From Bacilli bacterium (lineage in GTDB: Bacteria > Bacillota_I > Bacilli_A > RF39 > UBA660), in the NCBI GenBank assembly GCA_017459425.1, contig JAFUCZ010000020.1, forward strand, positions 1 through 59,762: a stretch of 59,762 bases of DNA, in the 5' to 3' direction. Position 1 is the first letter of the stretch, and each line of letters starts with the position of its first letter. A program made the translations under genes and the position numbers. Of this stretch, positions 16,570 to 24,225 are shown piece after piece. Under the pieces are notes generated by a model that saw only the letters and a program-made list of their open reading frames with translations, was not told the DNA's origin and did not search any database.

Positions 16570-18126
16570 ATGAAAGAAAAGTTTTATATAAGTACAGCAA
16601 TAGCTTATACTTCGGCTAAACCGCATATTGGAAATACATATGAGGTTGTTTTAGCAGATAGTATAGCGCGTTATAAAAGATTAATGGGGTATGATGTTTA
16701 TTTTCAAACTGGTACAGATGAACATGGTCAAAAAATAGAAGAAAAAGCAATTTTAAATAATCAAGATCCACAAGAATTTGTTGATGATATTTCTTTAGAG
16801 GTAAGACGTATTTGGGATTGTATGAATACTAGCTATGATAAGTTTGTAAGAACAACTAACCCAGCTCATGAAGAAGAAGTAGCTAAAATTTTTAAAAAAT
16901 TATATGATCAAGGTGATATATATAAAGGTTTTTATGAAGGATTATATTGTACTCCATGTGAATCGTTTTTTACAGAAGGGCAATTAGTTGATGGTAAATG
17001 TCCTGATTGTGGAAGAGAAGTACATGAAGAAAAAGAGGAAGCATATTTTTTAAAATTAAGTAATTATTCTAAAAGGTTAGAAGAATATATTGAAACACAT
17101 CCTGATTTTATTGAACCTGTAAGTCGTAAAAACGAAATAATTAATAATTTTATAAAACCAGGTCTACAAGATTTATGTGTATCAAGGACTTCATTTAAGT
17201 GGGGAATACCTGTTACTTTTGATACAAATCATGTAATTTATGTATGGATTGATGCATTATCAAATTATATTACATTTTTAGGATATCATGTAGATGGAGA
17301 TTCAAGTGAAGCATTTAATAAATACTGGCCGGCTGATATTCATTTAATTGGCAAAGACATTTTAAGATTTCATACAATATATTGGCCAATTATACTAATG
17401 GCATTAGATCTTCCTCTTCCTAAGAAAATATTTGGACATCCTTGGTTATTATTTGGAAATGACAAAATGAGTAAGAGTAAGGGAAATATTGTGTATGCTG
17501 ATGACTTGGTTAAAGAATTTGGTGTGGACAGTATTAGATATTATTTGTTACATGAAATTCCTTTTGCGAATGATGGAACATTTACATATGAATTATTAAT
17601 TGAAAGAATCAATTCAGATTTAGCAAATACTTTAGGAAATTTAGTAAATAGAACTATCAGTATGAGTCAAAAATACTTTGATGGGGAAGTGTTAGAACCT
17701 AAAGAAAATAATGAAATAGATAAAGAATTAATAGATTGTGTTTTGTCTACACCTAAAAAAGTGGATGAACATATGAATGAATATAGAATTGCTGATGCAA
17801 TTGATGATATATTTGAAATATATAGAAGAAGTAATAAGTATATTGACGAAACTACACCTTGGATATTAGCAAAAGAAGGTAATATGGATCGACTTGCTAC
17901 AGTAATGTATAATTTACTTGAATCTATTAGACATGCTACAGTATTGTTACAAGCATTTTTACCTGATACTGCAGATAAGATATTTAAGCAGTTAAATACT
18001 GAAAATAGAGATATTGATTCTTTAAAGGATTTTTCTGGAATGGATATTGGTATTAAATTAAATAATCCTGAACCAATATTTATGCGAATAAATAAAGAGG
18101 AAAAATTAAAAGAATTGAATGTATAA
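16570..18126 (+). CDS. metG: Methionyl-tRNA synthetase
   Basis: This 518-residue class I synthetase charges tRNA-Met. It has the HIGH-type motif H19-I-G-N22, a zinc knob (CTPCESFF...GKCPDCG), and the KMSKS loop at 299-303, followed by the helical anticodon-binding domain. The C-terminal EMAP/Trbp111 tRNA-binding domain found in Bacillus MetG is absent, so this is the short form. RBS AGGAGG overlaps the end of dut. Control is by the upstream T-box, and a clear terminator follows. Confidence 0.96.
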   Translation: MKEKFYISTAIAYTSAKPHIGNTYEVVLADSIARYKRLMGYDVYFQTGTDEHGQKIEEKAILNNQDPQEFVDDISLEVRRIWDCMNTSYDKFVRTTNPAHEEEVAKIFKKLYDQGDIYKGFYEGLYCTPCESFFTEGQLVDGKCPDCGREVHEEKEEAYFLKLSNYSKRLEEYIETHPDFIEPVSRKNEIINNFIKPGLQDLCVSRTSFKWGIPVTFDTNHVIYVWIDALSNYITFLGYHVDGDSSEAFNKYWPADIHLIGKDILRFHTIYWPIILMALDLPLPKKIFGHPWLLFGNDKMSKSKGNIVYADDLVKEFGVDSIRYYLLHEIPFANDGTFTYELLIERINSDLANTLGNLVNRTISMSQKYFDGEVLEPKENNEIDKELIDCVLSTPKKVDEHMNEYRIADAIDDIFEIYRRSNKYIDETTPWILAKEGNMDRLATVMYNLLESIRHATVLLQAFLPDTADKIFKQLNTENRDIDSLKDFSGMDIGIKLNNPEPIFMRINKEEKLKELNV

Positions 18127-18130
18127 AAAT

Positions 18131-18160
18131 AAGCACCATTTTGTATAAGTGGTGCTTTTA
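18131..18160 (+). terminator. Intrinsic terminator of dut-metG
   Basis: AGCACCA (18132-18138) pairs with TGGTGCT (18150-18156), followed by a short T run. This is one of the more GC-rich and convincing hairpins in the window. Confidence 0.85.
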
Positions 18161-18206
18161 ATGTGTAAAATGGTGTAAAATGTCGATGAATTTATTTAAT
18201 AAGTGT

Positions 18207-18235
18207 TTGTAAATTGCTAACGGCTGTGGTATATT
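18207..18235 (+). promoter_or_regulatory. Promoter for small membrane protein / tatD
   Basis: The -35 TTGTAA (18207-18212) and -10 TATATT (18230-18235) are 17 bp apart, 34 bp before the gene at 18269. Confidence 0.55.
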
Positions 18236-18268
18236 GTTAATGTTGCTAAAAAATAGAGGGAGAAAATT

Positions 18269-18457
18269 ATGAATATGCTTAATAGGAGTAATAAAGGTAT
18301 TATATTATCATTGTTTGTAATATCTTTAGTAGTATTAGGTAGTATGATTTATAATTTTACATTATTAGATTTAATGTATTTAATTACAGTAGTGGTATGT
18401 GTATTTAGATTTATTTTAATAAAAAAAAGAAAAAAAGTTATACATGATATGGTATAA
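18269..18457 (+). CDS. Small two-helix membrane protein
   Basis: I do not recognise a family. The 62-residue protein has two membrane helices (about 11-28 and 31-50) and a strongly basic C-terminus (KKRKKVIHDMV). It has a good ribosome site (GAGGGAG) and a plausible promoter, and sits 23 bp upstream of tatD. It has the form of many small membrane proteins encoded beside housekeeping genes, and no function can be read from it. Confidence 0.65.
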   Translation: MNMLNRSNKGIILSLFVISLVVLGSMIYNFTLLDLMYLITVVVCVFRFILIKKRKKVIHDMV

Positions 18458-18480
18458 TTTTTTTAAACGGAGGTTTTTTT

Positions 18481-19245
18481 ATGATGATAGATACACATTG
18501 TCATTTGGATTTAACAGATTATCCAGATATAGATCAAGTAATAAGTAAGATGAAAGATAATATAATTATTGTGAGCGGTGTAAATCGAGAATCTATAAAT
18601 GAAGTTATTGATTTATGCAATAAATACAACAATGTATATGGTACTATAGGTTTTCATCCAGAATATGCTGAAGATATTACAAATGACGATTTAATATGGC
18701 TCGAGCAAAAACTACAACATAAAAAAATAATTGGTATAGGCGAAATAGGGCTTGATTATCACTATGAAAATATAAATAAAGAAAAGCAAAAAGAATTATT
18801 TATTGAACAAATAAAATTAGGAAATAAATATAATAAAACAATAGTAATTCATAGTAGAGATGCTATAGAAGATACATATGAAATATTAAAAACAGAAAAG
18901 GAATCACAAATTAAAGCAGTTTTACATTGTTATAGTTCAAGTGTTGAAATGGCATATAAATTTATACCATTAAACGTAATGTTTGGTATAGGTGGAGTAG
19001 TTACTTTTAAAAATGGTCAAAAATTAAAAAAAGTTGTTGAAAATATTGATTTAAAATATTTATTACTCGAAACAGATAGCCCATATTTAACTCCGGAACC
19101 ATTTCGTGGGAAAAGAAATGAACCTGAAAATATAAAATATGTGGCAAATGAAATAGCCAATTTAAAACAAATAAAAGTAGAAGAAGTGTTTAAAAAAACA
19201 ACTGAAAACGCATTGTCTCAATTTGACTTAAAGCTAGATTTTTGA
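18481..19245 (+). CDS. tatD: TatD family metal-dependent hydrolase / DNase
   Basis: This 254-residue TIM-barrel metallohydrolase belongs to the YabD/TatD family, 3'-5' exonucleases linked to DNA repair and quality control. Metal ligands are visible: H6-x-H8 in DTHCHLD, the Glu of GEIGLDYH, His in VIHSRDA, His in LHCYSS, and Asp in LETDSPYL. The order metG-tatD-3D protein-rsmA reproduces Bacillus metS-yabD-yabE-(rnmV)-ksgA. The start may be ATG 18481 or ATG 18484 behind CGGAGG. The promoter of the next gene lies in its 3' end. Confidence 0.93.
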   Translation: MMIDTHCHLDLTDYPDIDQVISKMKDNIIIVSGVNRESINEVIDLCNKYNNVYGTIGFHPEYAEDITNDDLIWLEQKLQHKKIIGIGEIGLDYHYENINKEKQKELFIEQIKLGNKYNKTIVIHSRDAIEDTYEILKTEKESQIKAVLHCYSSSVEMAYKFIPLNVMFGIGGVVTFKNGQKLKKVVENIDLKYLLLETDSPYLTPEPFRGKRNEPENIKYVANEIANLKQIKVEEVFKKTTENALSQFDLKLDF

Positions 19246-19251
19246 TATAAT
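19223..19251 (+). promoter_or_regulatory. Promoter for the 3D-domain protein
   Basis: The -35 TTGACT (19223-19228) and a perfect -10 TATAAT (19246-19251) have a 17-bp spacer, plus an extended TGa before the -10. It is embedded in the last codons of tatD and is one of the strongest promoters seen here. Confidence 0.8.
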
Positions 19252-19279
19252 ATTTTTGTCAGGCTAGATGAGGTGATAT

Positions 19280-19975
19280 ATGAATATATACTTGCTAAAA
19301 TTAGTGGGTAAATGGTTGAGTTTTTCTATTCTATCACTTTCTTCTTTTTTTGGTATTGAATACCACGAGGAGAATATGCAAGCTTACAATATAAACGAAA
19401 ACAAAAATCAAAGTATTGTTCATAAAGTAGTAGAATATGACACAAAAGTAATTTATAATTCTAATTTACCAAGTGATTTTGAATTGGTTTTAAATGAAGG
19501 CCAAAATGGTATTAGTTATTTTGATGGTGAAAATGAAAAAGTAATTCAAAATATGGAAAGTAGAGTTATAGAAAAGGGGACTGGAGTAAGAAACGAATTT
19601 GTTGGACGAATTACAGGGTACGGACCGGATTGTGCTGGATGTAGTAGTGTTGGTAATGTATCTTGTAGAGTAAAAAACGGTGGTAAACATAGTTTAACAA
19701 ACGATGGTGTTTTTTATAATGACGATGAATATGGTAAAGTTAGAATTCTTGCCGCATCTTTAGATGGATTTCCGTGTGGGACTATAGTTCAGTTAAGTAA
19801 CTCTTATACTACTATATTTGGTATAGTTCTTGATACTGGTGGAAGTATGAGGGAAGCATGGAAAAAAGGTGAAGTATGGATGGATGTTGCATATCCTACA
19901 GAAAATGCTGCTAGTAGTAACGGAGTAATTAGTGGCCGAAACATTAAATTTAATATAAAACGATGGGGATGGTAA
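19280..19975 (+). CDS. 3D-domain (YabE/MltA-like) cell-wall protein
   Basis: This 231-residue exported protein has an N-terminal hydrophobic signal/anchor (about 4-26), a short linker with the beginning of a G5-like strand (VIEKGTGVRNEFVGRITGYG), and a C-terminal 3D domain with its signature aspartates (VRILAASLDGFPCGTIVQL, GIVLDTGG, WMDVAYP). The 3D fold resembles lytic transglycosylase MltA and is found in Bacillus YabE and resuscitation-factor-like proteins acting on peptidoglycan. Compared with YabE the DUF348 repeats are lost. RBS GAGGTG; a strong terminator follows. The rnmV gene, normally next, is absent. Confidence 0.85.
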   Translation: MNIYLLKLVGKWLSFSILSLSSFFGIEYHEENMQAYNINENKNQSIVHKVVEYDTKVIYNSNLPSDFELVLNEGQNGISYFDGENEKVIQNMESRVIEKGTGVRNEFVGRITGYGPDCAGCSSVGNVSCRVKNGGKHSLTNDGVFYNDDEYGKVRILAASLDGFPCGTIVQLSNSYTTIFGIVLDTGGSMREAWKKGEVWMDVAYPTENAASSNGVISGRNIKFNIKRWGW

Positions 19976-19997
19976 AGTGCATTTTATGCACTTTTTA
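19974..19997 (+). terminator. Intrinsic terminator of the 3D gene
   Basis: AAAGTGCAT (19974-19982) pairs perfectly with ATGCACTTT (19986-19994) over a three-base loop, ending in T5. It overlaps the stop codon. Confidence 0.85.
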
Positions 19998-20045
19998 TAT
20001 TTTGTGTTTTAATTTTTTTATGATAATATAAGTGTGGGTGATATT

Positions 20046-20873
20046 ATGGAATATTCTTATAATAAAATGAATGAAATTTTAAATAAAAACAATTTTCAAT
20101 TTAAAAAGAAATTTGGTCAGAATTTTATAATTGATTTTAATATAATTAATTCTATAATTAGTAAGTCAGAAATTGATAAGGAAACACTGGTGCTTGAAAT
20201 AGGACCTGGAGCTGGATCTTTAACTTATCAGTTATCTAAAAAAGCAAAGACAGTTTTGTGTTATGAAATAGATGAAAAATTAGAATATATTTTAAAAAGT
20301 AATTTATCAGAATGTAATAATGTTGATATTATTTTTGCTGATTTTTTAAATAGAGATGTTGCTGCTGATATAAAAAAATATAAATATAATAAATTATATG
20401 TAGTTGCTAATCTTCCATATTATATAACAACCCCTATAATAATGAAAATAATAGAAGAAAAAATAGATGTAGATAAGATTGTAGTTATGGTTCAAAAAGA
20501 AGTTGGAGATAGATTTAGGGCAAAACCCAATAGTAAAGATTATAATTCGCTATCTATTTTCTTAAATTACTATTATGATGTTAAAAAAATACTAGATGTA
20601 AGTCGTAATGTTTTTATGCCAAAGCCTAATGTTGATAGTATAGTAGTAGAATTTGATAAAAAAAATAAATTAGAAGATTTAAAAAATGAAGAATTGTTTT
20701 TTAAAATTGTAAGAGATAGTTTTAAACAAAAACGTAAGACATTAAAAAATAATTTAAAAAAATACGATTTAGAAAAAATAGAAAAAATATTAAATAAACA
20801 TAATTTGGACTTATCATTTAGAGCAGAGCAAATAGGAATAGATATTTTTGTAGAAATAGCAAATAATTTATAA
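20046..20873 (+). CDS. rsmA: 16S rRNA A1518/A1519 dimethyltransferase (KsgA)
   Basis: This 275-residue enzyme dimethylates two adenines near the 3' end of 16S rRNA. The family segments are present: KKKFGQNFIID, SAM motif LEIGPGAGSLT, CYEIDEKL, the catalytic NLPYY box, and the C-terminal helical domain (KQKRKTLKNNL). ATG 20046 fits better than GTG 20034 because GGGTGAT lies just upstream of it. The gene is followed by a perfect 13-bp terminator hairpin. Confidence 0.95.
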   Translation: MEYSYNKMNEILNKNNFQFKKKFGQNFIIDFNIINSIISKSEIDKETLVLEIGPGAGSLTYQLSKKAKTVLCYEIDEKLEYILKSNLSECNNVDIIFADFLNRDVAADIKKYKYNKLYVVANLPYYITTPIIMKIIEEKIDVDKIVVMVQKEVGDRFRAKPNSKDYNSLSIFLNYYYDVKKILDVSRNVFMPKPNVDSIVVEFDKKNKLEDLKNEELFFKIVRDSFKQKRKTLKNNLKKYDLEKIEKILNKHNLDLSFRAEQIGIDIFVEIANNL

Positions 20874-20877
20874 TTAG

Positions 20878-20914
20878 ACATTTTAAAACAAATAAGTGTT
20901 TTAAAATGTTTTTT
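20878..20914 (+). terminator. Strong intrinsic terminator of rsmA
   Basis: ACATTTTAAAACA (20878-20890) pairs perfectly with TGTTTTAAAATGT (20897-20909), followed by T5. The hairpin ends just before the next gene's ribosome site (GGTGAT, 20915-20920), so an ATG at 20906 inside it is not a real start. Confidence 0.85.
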
Positions 20915-20923
20915 GGTGATAAA

Positions 20924-22192
20924 ATGAATCTTGTAAAAAGTATTGTTTGGGCTATTGCTAGTTCATTTATTGTATTATCAGGTATTTTATTTACTGTAAT
21001 TTTGCGTTTCCCACAGTTTAAAATTGTGAGTATATTTAAAGGCATTTTTAATAAAGAAAAAGAAAATGGGATTAGTTCTCTTTCTGCATTAATGTTAACC
21101 CTTGGTGGTAGAATTGGAGTTGGAAGTGTTTCAGGTGTAGCGCTAGCTATTTACTATGGTGGAATTGGAAGTATATTTTGGATGTGGTTTTTTACAATTA
21201 TATGTGCTTCTAATACTATGGCTGAAACAGTTTTGGGGATAATATATAGTAGAAAAGATAATGAATGTAGAATAGGTGGACCAAGTTATTATTTAGAATA
21301 TGGTTTAAATAAGAAAAAAATGGGGGTTTTGTATGCGATATTAATATTATTTAGTTATATTGGCGGTTTTTTAAGTATTCAAACTAATACTATAATAACA
21401 TATATTAAAAATATAACTAGTTTTAATTATATAATTATAAGTATAATGTTAATAATTGTAATATCAGTTATAATATTTGGAGGTATAATTAGAATTTCGA
21501 AATTTCTAAATAAAATTGTGCCTTTTATGACTCTTTTTTATTTATTTTTAGCCTTTGTTGTAGCGTTAAAAAACATGGATAAAATACCTATTATTTTTTT
21601 GAATATTATTAAATCAGCTTTTTCTTTTAAGCCTTTTTTTAGTGGCTTTTTAGTTCAGTTGATAATTGGGTTGCAACGTGGTATTTTTTCTAATGAATCA
21701 GGAGTTGGAACTAGTGTTATAGCGTCTTCTACGGTTAATAGTAATGATTATAAAAGACAAGGATATATACAAATTCTTGGAGTATATATAACCACTCTTT
21801 TAATATGCACATCAACTGCTATTATTATTTTGTGTAGCAATTACAATGTAAGTGTTGAAAGTCTTAATGGCATTGAAATTGTTGAGCAAGCATTTAAATA
21901 TCATTTTGATCATTATGGAAATATATTTTTATTTTTCTTTGTTTTTTTATTTTCATTATCTACAATTTTAACGGGTTATTATTATGGTGAATCCTCATTT
22001 AAATATTTGATAAAAACAACTAAAAAAAGCATATTATTTTTAAAAATAGTTACACTAGTAGTTTTATTTTTAGGATGTATTATTAAAGCAAATGTATTAT
22101 GGAATATTGTAGATATATTAGTTGGATTACTTTGTATTATAAATATATATGCACTTTTAAAATTAAAAGATGTGGTAAAAAATGATACTTAG
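20924..22192 (+). CDS. Sodium:alanine symporter (AGCS) family protein
   Basis: This 422-residue polytopic membrane protein has about ten hydrophobic segments. AGCS family signatures are visible: LGGRIGVGSVSGVALAI (usually GxGNIAGVAxAI), GSIFWMWFFTIICASNTMAE, and RGIFSNESGVGTSVIA (family RGxFSNEAGxGSAP). Members import alanine, glycine or other small amino acids with sodium; the substrate here cannot be read. It is shorter than typical members (about 450-480). ATG 20924 is selected because the preceding ATG lies in a terminator. It is the only gene here that breaks the Bacillus ksgA neighbourhood. Confidence 0.85.
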   Translation: MNLVKSIVWAIASSFIVLSGILFTVILRFPQFKIVSIFKGIFNKEKENGISSLSALMLTLGGRIGVGSVSGVALAIYYGGIGSIFWMWFFTIICASNTMAETVLGIIYSRKDNECRIGGPSYYLEYGLNKKKMGVLYAILILFSYIGGFLSIQTNTIITYIKNITSFNYIIISIMLIIVISVIIFGGIIRISKFLNKIVPFMTLFYLFLAFVVALKNMDKIPIIFLNIIKSAFSFKPFFSGFLVQLIIGLQRGIFSNESGVGTSVIASSTVNSNDYKRQGYIQILGVYITTLLICTSTAIIILCSNYNVSVESLNGIEIVEQAFKYHFDHYGNIFLFFFVFLFSLSTILTGYYYGESSFKYLIKTTKKSILFLKIVTLVVLFLGCIIKANVLWNIVDILVGLLCIINIYALLKLKDVVKNDT

Positions 22193-22201
22193 TGTTATAA
22201 T
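22193..22201 (+). promoter_or_regulatory. Extended -10 promoter for ung
   Basis: TGTTATAAT (TATAAT at 22196-22201) overlaps the end of the symporter gene and lies 26 bp upstream of ung. Confidence 0.55.
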
Positions 22202-22226
22202 AATTTTTAGTATGTAGAGGTGTTAT

Positions 22227-22877
22227 ATGATTAATAAAAAGTGGGATTTAGTATTAAAAGATGAAATAAAAAAAGATTATTTTAAAAAATTAGGTGTTTT
22301 TGTAAAAACTGAATATAAAACTAAAAAATGTTTTCCTGCTTATTCTAATATTTTTAATGCCTTAAGATATACTGATTATGACGAAGTTAAAGTTGTCATA
22401 TTGGGTCAAGATCCATATCATGGATTGAATGAAGCTCATGGTCTTTCGTTCTCTGTTCAAAAAGGTGTGAATAGACCCCCATCATTAAATAATATATTTA
22501 AAGAATTATATAATGATTTAGGCATAAAAAGACAAAATAACGATTTAACAGATTGGGCTAAACAAGGTGTTCTATTGTTAAATTCGGTTTTAACGGTTGA
22601 AATGGATCATCCATTATCTCATAAAGATAAAGGATGGGAAGTTTTTACTGATTATATAATTAAATGCTTAAATGAAAGGGAAAAGTCTGTTGTGTTTATT
22701 TTATGGGGAAATTATGCTAGGAGTAAAAAAACTCTTATTACTAATAACAGGCATATGATAATTGAAAGTGCTCATCCATCACCATTGAGTGCAAGTAGAG
22801 GCTTTTTTGGGAGTAAACCTTTTTCAAAGACAAATGAATGTTTAAAAAAATTTGGCTTCAAGCCAATAGAGTGGTAG
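22227..22877 (+). CDS. ung: Uracil-DNA glycosylase
   Basis: This 216-residue family 1 uracil-DNA glycosylase removes uracil from DNA. It has the water-activating motif GQDPYHG (60-66, Asp62), the uracil-recognition region LLLNSVLTVE, and the DNA-intercalation loop HPSPLSASRGF near residue 184. The length and motifs are typical. RBS is GAGGTG, and it is 7 bp upstream of tilS. It complements the dUTPase at 16087-16560 in keeping uracil out of DNA. Confidence 0.96.
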   Translation: MINKKWDLVLKDEIKKDYFKKLGVFVKTEYKTKKCFPAYSNIFNALRYTDYDEVKVVILGQDPYHGLNEAHGLSFSVQKGVNRPPSLNNIFKELYNDLGIKRQNNDLTDWAKQGVLLLNSVLTVEMDHPLSHKDKGWEVFTDYIIKCLNEREKSVVFILWGNYARSKKTLITNNRHMIIESAHPSPLSASRGFFGSKPFSKTNECLKKFGFKPIEW

Positions 22878-22884
22878 GTGTATT

Positions 22885-24210
22885 ATGCAGGAAGTTTATG
22901 AATATATTCTTAATGGTTTAAATCTTAAATATGGAGATTCGGTAGTAGTAGCTGTTTCAGGCGGTCCTGATTCTATGGCTCTTTTGCACATGGTTTCAAA
23001 GGTAAAAAAAGCTTTGGATTTAGAAGTTGTTTGTGCACATGTAAATCACAATGTCAGACGTGAAAGTGCTGATGAAAAAGTTTTTGTAGAAAAGTTTTGC
23101 AAAAAAAATAATATTGTTTTTGAATACATGAAGATAGAAGAATATGGTGATGATAATTTTCATAATGAAGCACGTAGTAGAAGATACAATTATTTTTCTA
23201 AAATTGTAAAAAAGTATAAATCATCATATTTATTTACAGCTCATCATGGGGATGACTTGATGGAAACAATTTTGATGCGTATTGTTAGAGGGTCTACTTT
23301 AAGAGGATATAGTGGTTTTTCTAAAATAGTAGATATGGGTACATATAAGATTGTTAGACCATTTATTGATGTAACAAAGCAGGATATACTTAATTATGAT
23401 AAAAAGAACAAAATATCATTTGTTACAGATGCATCAAATGAAAAGGATGTATATACTAGAAATCGTTTTAGAAAATATATTGTTCCTGAAATAAAAAAAG
23501 AAGATATTAAAGTACATCATAAATTTTATAAATTTAGTAAGACATTGCTTGAATATAATGATTATATAGATAGACAAGTAAAAAAAATAATTAAGGAAGT
23601 ATATCCACAAGGTGTACTTAATATTGATAAGTTTTTAGAGTTAGATAAAGTAATTCAAATGAAAATAATATATTATATGTTAGAACATATATATCAAGAT
23701 GACTTGATGCTTATAACTGACCATCATGCTCAAATAATATATGATATGTTAAACTCAAAAAAACCAAATGTAACAATATATTTACCAAACAATATAAGAG
23801 CTATCAAAACATATCACACATTTATTCTTACAAAAAAACAAGAAGTAAATGGTGAATATGAGATTGATATTATGGATTTTGTGAATTTACCTAATGGAAA
23901 AAATATTGAGGTAGTTAAAAGAAGTAGTTTAACGGATAATAATGTTTGTAGATTAAATAGTAAAGATTTAGTGTTACCACTTAGAGTAAGGTCAAGACGT
24001 GATGGAGATCGAATGAATATTAAAGGAATGTTAGGCTCAAAAAAAATAAAAGATATTTTTATAAATGAGAAAATTCCTACAAGTGAACGTGATATTTATC
24101 CTGTGGTTGAAGATTCAAGTGGAAAAATAGTATGGTTACCTGGATTAAAAAAATCTAAATTCGATAAACAAAAAGATGAAAAGTATGATATAATACTTAG
24201 GTATTATTAA
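22885..24210 (+). CDS. tilS: tRNA(Ile)-lysidine synthetase
   Basis: This 441-residue enzyme attaches lysine to C34 of tRNA-Ile(CAU), switching it from AUG to AUA reading. The PP-loop SGGPDS (25-30) is complete, and the catalytic core continues with AHVNHNVR and TAHHGDDLMET; the TilS C-terminal domain ends with LPLRVRSRRDGDRM and the LPGLKK segment. AUA codons are abundant in this AT-rich genome, so the enzyme should be essential. The order tilS-ftsH is that of Bacillus, but hpt, normally between them, is absent. Confidence 0.94.
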   Translation: MQEVYEYILNGLNLKYGDSVVVAVSGGPDSMALLHMVSKVKKALDLEVVCAHVNHNVRRESADEKVFVEKFCKKNNIVFEYMKIEEYGDDNFHNEARSRRYNYFSKIVKKYKSSYLFTAHHGDDLMETILMRIVRGSTLRGYSGFSKIVDMGTYKIVRPFIDVTKQDILNYDKKNKISFVTDASNEKDVYTRNRFRKYIVPEIKKEDIKVHHKFYKFSKTLLEYNDYIDRQVKKIIKEVYPQGVLNIDKFLELDKVIQMKIIYYMLEHIYQDDLMLITDHHAQIIYDMLNSKKPNVTIYLPNNIRAIKTYHTFILTKKQEVNGEYEIDIMDFVNLPNGKNIEVVKRSSLTDNNVCRLNSKDLVLPLRVRSRRDGDRMNIKGMLGSKKIKDIFINEKIPTSERDIYPVVEDSSGKIVWLPGLKKSKFDKQKDEKYDIILRYY

Positions 24211-24225
24211 CGAAGGGAGAAAAAC

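Noticed and set aside
20573-20881. Minus-strand reading frames opposite rsmA and many other genes
   Set aside because: These frames are opposite clearly conserved proteins, lack ribosome sites, and reflect the composition of the AT-rich strand; only ppaC is a convincing minus-strand gene.
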